The notes beneath the pieces were generated by a model that had not been told where the DNA came from, made no database searches, and was given only the letters and a program-made list of their open reading frames with translations. Below, piece by piece: positions 60,780 through 64,000 of a stretch of DNA of 64,000 nt. This DNA is from Sedimentitalea sp041224545 (GTDB taxonomy: Bacteria; Pseudomonadota; Alphaproteobacteria; Rhodobacterales; Rhodobacteraceae), in contig NZ_JBGFGP010000162.1 in NCBI RefSeq assembly GCF_041224545.1, forward strand, positions 1 through 64,000. The letters run 5' to 3'. Made by a program: the position numbers and the translations under genes. How positions within the stretch are numbered: position 1 is the first letter of the stretch; every line of letters starts with the position of its first letter.

Positions 60780-61235
60780 TCAGGTGATCGCCTCGAGCTT
60801 TTCCTTGGTCAGATCTCCGGGCACGATGGTAATGGGGATGGGCAACGACCCGGCTGAGCGGGTCATTTGCGACACCAGCGGGCCGGGTCCCTTCTTGTCG
60901 GTGCCCGCCCCCAGGACCAGCACGCCGATCTCGGGATCTTCCTTGACCTGGGCCATGATTTCGGCCACCGCTTCGCCTTCGCGGATCACTAGCTCGGGGT
61001 CGATGCCCTGCCGGTCGCGCATCCATTTGGCGAACACCTCGAAATGGGCATGGATACGCTCGCGCGCCTCTTCGCGCATCACTTCTCCCACGCCGATCCA
61101 GTGGTTGAACTCGTCAGGCGGGATCACCGACAGGATCGCCACACCGCCGCCGGTATGCGACGCGCGCATCGCTGCGAAACGCATCGCGTTCAGACATTCG
61201 CGGCTGTCATCCAGAACCACCAGAAACTTGCGCAT
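60780..61235 (-). CDS. Universal stress protein
   Basis: A 151-residue UspA-fold protein, opening MRKFLVVLDDSRECLNAMRF, with GAGTDKKGPGPLVSQMTRS in place of the usual ATP-binding GxxGx9G loop, so nucleotide binding is possible but modified. It precedes nfuA by about 100 bases on the same strand. Confidence 0.88.
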   Translation of the reverse strand: MRKFLVVLDDSRECLNAMRFAAMRASHTGGGVAILSVIPPDEFNHWIGVGEVMREEARERIHAHFEVFAKWMRDRQGIDPELVIREGEAVAEIMAQVKEDPEIGVLVLGAGTDKKGPGPLVSQMTRSAGSLPIPITIVPGDLTKEKLEAIT

Positions 61236-61397
61236 CGCATCATTCTCCCTTGGCCGCGATCATGCCGCGCACACGGCAGGCTGGCAACCTTGCAGTAACA
61301 TCAAACATCATGGACCAGCAGTGGCAGATGACGGCCGGGAATAGACCCGGAGCGTGCCGTGCCGCAGAGCGTCGCCCCAGACAACTGGCGCAGCTTG

Positions 61398-62264
61398 TCA
61401 GCCATGCCCGGACGCCGCCCAGTCCCAGTACATCTCGCGCAGGCGCTTGGATACGGGGCTGGCCTGATACTGGATGTCGTCAAGCGCAGTGACCGGCGTG
61501 ATCTTGGACATGTTGCCGGTCATGAAGACCTCGTCCGCCTGATTGAAGTCGTCAAAGGTCAGGACGGTCTCGTGGATCGGCACCCCGTCGGCCCTGAGGT
61601 GACTGATGTGGCGGGCGCGGGTGATCCCGGCAAGGAACGTGCCGTTGGGAACCGGCGTAAAGACCTCACCGTCGCGGACCATGAAGATGTTGGCGGTTGC
61701 GGTTTCCGCCACGTTGCCCATCGCGTCGGCGACCAGCGCATTCGAAAACCCCTTGCTGCGCGCTTCGACAAGCATCCGGGCATTGTTGGGATAGAGGCAT
61801 CCTGCCTTGGCGTTGACCACCGCGTCATCGAGCACCGGTCGGCGAAACCGGGTGCGGGTCAGGGTCGCGGTCGCGCTTGGCGGGGCGAGGGGGATTTCTT
61901 CAAGGCAGATGGCAAAACCGGTCTTGTCCGCCTGCGGCACGATCGCGGTCACATCGCCGTCGATGCCCCAATACATCGGACGGATATAGACGGCCGCGTC
62001 GGCGGGATAGGCGGCGAGACCTTCGCGGGTGATCTCGACCATCTCTTCGGTGCTGACCGTCGGGGTCAGCATCAGGGCGCGCGCCGACCGGTTCACACGG
62101 TCGCAATGCGCATGCAGGTCCGGTGTCAGACCATTTACCATGCGGGCACCATCAAACACGCTGCTGCCCAGCCAGGAGCCATGATCGGCGGCGCGCATGA
62201 TCGGCACGTCGCCGTCATGCCATGTCCCGTTGAAATAGGTGCGGATGTTGCTGCCGGTTGCCAT
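61398..62264 (-). CDS. Branched-chain aminotransferase-like PLP enzyme
   Basis: A 288-residue fold-type-IV aminotransferase. The PLP lysine lies in DAVVNAKAGCLYPNN, and GNVAETATANIFMVRDG and GITRARHISHL follow the branched-chain aminotransferase pattern. D-amino-acid transaminase and aminodeoxychorismate lyase share this fold, so the substrate is not certain. It is transcribed away from the DUF1127 gene. Confidence 0.85.
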   Translation of the reverse strand: MATGSNIRTYFNGTWHDGDVPIMRAADHGSWLGSSVFDGARMVNGLTPDLHAHCDRVNRSARALMLTPTVSTEEMVEITREGLAAYPADAAVYIRPMYWGIDGDVTAIVPQADKTGFAICLEEIPLAPPSATATLTRTRFRRPVLDDAVVNAKAGCLYPNNARMLVEARSKGFSNALVADAMGNVAETATANIFMVRDGEVFTPVPNGTFLAGITRARHISHLRADGVPIHETVLTFDDFNQADEVFMTGNMSKITPVTALDDIQYQASPVSKRLREMYWDWAASGHG

Positions 62265-62500
62265 ATCGATCTGTCCCCTGTGTGGCGGCGACCGTAGGCG
62301 CGCTCTGAACGGGCGTCCAGACCCATTCTCGGACCTGCGGTCGTGCCGGACGCAGGTGTGGCCGGGCCATGCGCTCGCTGCATGGCGGCAAGACCGTTCC
62401 GGACATGGTTATTGCGACCGCCGCCGCTTAGGTGCCGTTGATCTGATGAGACGGCAGTGGGCGCAGGCTTTGGCTGCCGCAACCAAGAAGGACCACCAAC

Positions 62501-62725
62501 ATGGCATATGTACAGGCTTCCACCACCGGCGGCTTTGGCCTGAAAGGCCGTATTCGCGGCCTGATTTCCGCGATCAGGACCGCCCGTGCCCGGCGCGCGG
62601 CGTTTGACCGCGCCTATTCCGAATTGCGCCGGCTGGATGACCGGGAATTGAGGGATCTCGGCCTGAGCCGCTCGGATTTCGTTCATCTGGCAGAGGCGGA
62701 AGCGAACAAGATCGTGCCGCTCTGA
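62501..62725 (+). CDS. DUF1127 small protein
   Basis: A 74-residue protein ending in the DUF1127 motif ELRRLDDRELRDLGLSRSDF. DUF1127 proteins are Arg-rich, often bind RNA and are linked to phosphate or carbon metabolism and stress in other alphaproteobacteria. The ATG at 62501 follows AAGAAGGACC. It stands alone in front of rplO. Confidence 0.85.
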   Translation: MAYVQASTTGGFGLKGRIRGLISAIRTARARRAAFDRAYSELRRLDDRELRDLGLSRSDFVHLAEAEANKIVPL

Positions 62726-62806
62726 ACGGTGGTTCATCCGGGGCGCGGGCGGCATCGGGGCGACGAAACCCACATGACAGCGTGCAAGATTGCGTCACTT
62801 CGCGTC

Positions 62807-62835
62807 TTGATCGATCTGCGCTCCTCGCCTATACG
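62807..62835 (+). promoter_or_regulatory. Likely rplO promoter
   Basis: TTGATC (62807-62812) and TATACG (62830-62835) are 17 bases apart, the optimal sigma-70 spacing. They lie about 100 bases before rplO, in a region with no rpmD gene. This gives rplO-secY its own promoter. A leader of about 90 bases follows. Confidence 0.6.
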
Positions 62836-62932
62836 CCCCCGGTGGACAGTTCGGTCCGCACGACTCAGACATGAACGCCGCGTTTGACCACTCCCGTCGC
62901 TGGGGGTCATTTCCGGCAAAAGGAGAAGCGAC

Positions 62933-63406
62933 ATGAAATTGCATGAACTGCGCGACAACGAAGGCGCAACCAAGAAGCGCAAGCGCATCGGCCGTGGTCC
63001 GGGTTCGGGCACCGGCAAGACCGGTGGCCGTGGTATCAAGGGTCAGAAATCCCGTTCGGGTGTTGCGATCAACGGGTACGAAGGCGGTCAGATGCCGCTC
63101 TATCAGCGCCTGCCCAAGCGTGGCTTCAACAAGCCGAACCGCAAATCCTTTGCCGTCGTGAACCTGGGCCTGATCCAGAAATTCATCGACGCCAAGAAGC
63201 TGGATGCGGGCAGCGCCATCACCGAGGACGCGCTGGTTGCCAGCGGTCTGGTGCGCCGCAAGCTGGATGGTATCCGGGTTCTGGCCAAAGGCGATATCAC
63301 CGCCAAGGTGACGCTGGAAGTCACCGGTGCCAGCAGGTCGGCCGTCGAAGCGGTCGAAAAAGCGGGCGGCTCTCTGACGGTCACGAAAGCGACTGCAGCA
63401 GAATAA
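62933..63406 (+). CDS. rplO: Ribosomal protein uL15
   Basis: A 157-residue large-subunit protein, opening MKLHELRDNEGATKKRKRIG and followed by the Gly-rich GRGPGSGTGKTGGRGIKGQ. AAAAGGAG precedes the ATG. Normally it follows rpmD in the spc operon; here a DUF1127 gene and a promoter-like region lie upstream instead. Confidence 0.97.
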   Translation: MKLHELRDNEGATKKRKRIGRGPGSGTGKTGGRGIKGQKSRSGVAINGYEGGQMPLYQRLPKRGFNKPNRKSFAVVNLGLIQKFIDAKKLDAGSAITEDALVASGLVRRKLDGIRVLAKGDITAKVTLEVTGASRSAVEAVEKAGGSLTVTKATAAE

Positions 63407-63456
63407 CGGGTTGTGAGCGGCGCTTATGCCGCTTACATATCCCTCAGTTTTCCATG

Positions 63457-63492
63457 ACGCCGCCCGAGCCGGAGAACGGCCCAGGGCGGCGT
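63457..63492 (+). promoter_or_regulatory. Stem-loop between rplO and secY
   Basis: ACGCCGCCC (63457-63465) pairs with GGGCGGCGT (63484-63492) around an 18-base loop, and only TGTCAT follows, so termination should be partial at best. It lies 22 bases before secY and may limit read-through or protect the rplO mRNA end. Confidence 0.6.
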
Positions 63493-63514
63493 TGTCATAA
63501 AAGAGACCCCATTC

Positions 63515-64000
63515 ATGGTATCAGCAGCAGAGCAAATGGCGGCAAACACGAGTTGGTCCGCGCTCGGCAAGGCAACGGATCTTCGCAACCGCATCCTGTT
63601 CACCCTCGGTCTATTGATCGTCTATCGTCTTGGCACCTTCATCCCGGTGCCGGGGATCGACGGCATCGCGCTGCGCGAGTTCATGGAGCAGGCCGGGCAG
63701 GGCATTGGCGGCATGGTGTCGATGTTCACCGGCGGTGCGCTGGGCCGAATGGGTATCTTTGCTCTGGGTATCATGCCCTATATCAGCGCCTCGATCATCG
63801 TTCAGCTGATGACCGCAATGGTGCCGCAGCTCGAGCAGCTCAAGAAAGAGGGCGAGCAGGGGCGCAAGAAGATCAACCAGTATACCCGCTATGGCACGGT
63901 GCTGCTGGCCACGGTGCAGGCCTATGGTCTGGCCGTGTCGCTTGAGTCCGGCGATCTCGCGCATGATCCGGGGATGTTCTTCCGCCTGTCCACCATGATC
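63515..64000 (+). CDS. secY: Preprotein translocase subunit SecY, N-terminal part (cut by window edge)
   Basis: The first 162 residues of the SecYEG channel protein are present. They include LRNRILFTLGLLIVYRLGTF, the plug-region GGMVSMFTGGALGRMGIFAL, and MPYISASIIVQLM. The frame is open to the last base. AAGAG lies 10 bases before ATG 63515. It follows rplO, the conserved spc-operon order. Confidence 0.96.
   Translation, partial: MVSAAEQMAANTSWSALGKATDLRNRILFTLGLLIVYRLGTFIPVPGIDGIALREFMEQAGQGIGGMVSMFTGGALGRMGIFALGIMPYISASIIVQLMTAMVPQLEQLKKEGEQGRKKINQYTRYGTVLLATVQAYGLAVSLESGDLAHDPGMFFRLSTMI

Overview
The window is a GC-rich, densely coded chromosome segment of an alphaproteobacterium, almost certainly family Rhodobacteraceae (Roseobacter group). 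This rests on the gene set rather than on any RNA gene: a complete-looking ethylmalonyl-CoA (EMC) signature (crotonyl-CoA carboxylase/reductase, ethylmalonyl-CoA mutase, malyl-CoA thioesterase, mesaconyl-CoA hydratase), clustered TCA-cycle genes in the order typical of this family, several small protein families common in Rhodobacteraceae, and a luxR-luxI pair. No tRNA, rRNA or CRISPR array was seen.

Layout. 1-287: end of an IS3-family element that has cut a LysR-type regulator gene. 400-6304: a small ORF, polyhydroxybutyrate genes phaA-phaB, an EAL protein, tag, a TlpA-like thioredoxin and argH. 6301-11020: two small lipoproteins, a DUF2834 protein, lysA and a large TIGR02302 protein. 11003-16641: zinc-ribbon protein, ftsE-ftsX-plsC-PPOX-GNAT run, then a flavodoxin-fold oxidoreductase and TetR regulator diverging from three operator-like dyads. 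16657-30002 (minus strand): mdh, sucC, three secreted proteins, sucD, two DUF805 proteins, sucA, sucB, a low-GC membrane ORF, a MAPEG protein and lpd. 30406-33630: small secreted protein, then mcl2-nnrU-DUF1737-mch. 33747-39659: DUF1194 protein and sdhC-sdhD-sdhA, a sulfotransferase-like gene, an FkbM methyltransferase gene, then sdhB. 40010-43809: two tiny genes, ornithine decarboxylase, DUF1989 protein, deoD and an H-NS-like protein. 43940-49116: ecm, a decayed GNAT gene, a PlsB-like acyltransferase and ccr. 49329-52511: small protein, luxR, luxI and a RecD-like helicase. 52554-58953: TIGR02186-TSUP pair and a BMP-type nucleoside ABC transporter. 59103-64000: rimI-tsaB-nfuA, universal stress protein, a branched-chain-aminotransferase-like protein, DUF1127 protein, rplO and the start of secY.

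How it works together. Most of the window is central carbon metabolism. PhaA and PhaB make acetoacetyl-CoA and 3-hydroxybutyryl-CoA, which feed polyhydroxybutyrate and, through crotonyl-CoA, the EMC pathway (Ccr, Ecm, Mch, Mcl2). That pathway delivers succinyl-CoA, glyoxylate and malate to the TCA enzymes encoded here (SucABCD, Lpd, SdhABCD, Mdh).

The most interesting signals are regulatory or positional. The sucC and sdhC promoter regions each carry a pair of GTGATCAC-core palindromes with identical 21-bp centre spacing. Sugar- or surface-type genes (sulfotransferase, FkbM) and secreted or membrane proteins of unknown role sit inside the sdh and suc operons. A 10-bp-arm inverted repeat abuts the start codon of the DUF1989 gene. 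Three TetR-type dyads lie in one divergent promoter. I did not find a clearly new multi-gene defence or mobile system. Family assignments come from recognising sequence, not from searches.
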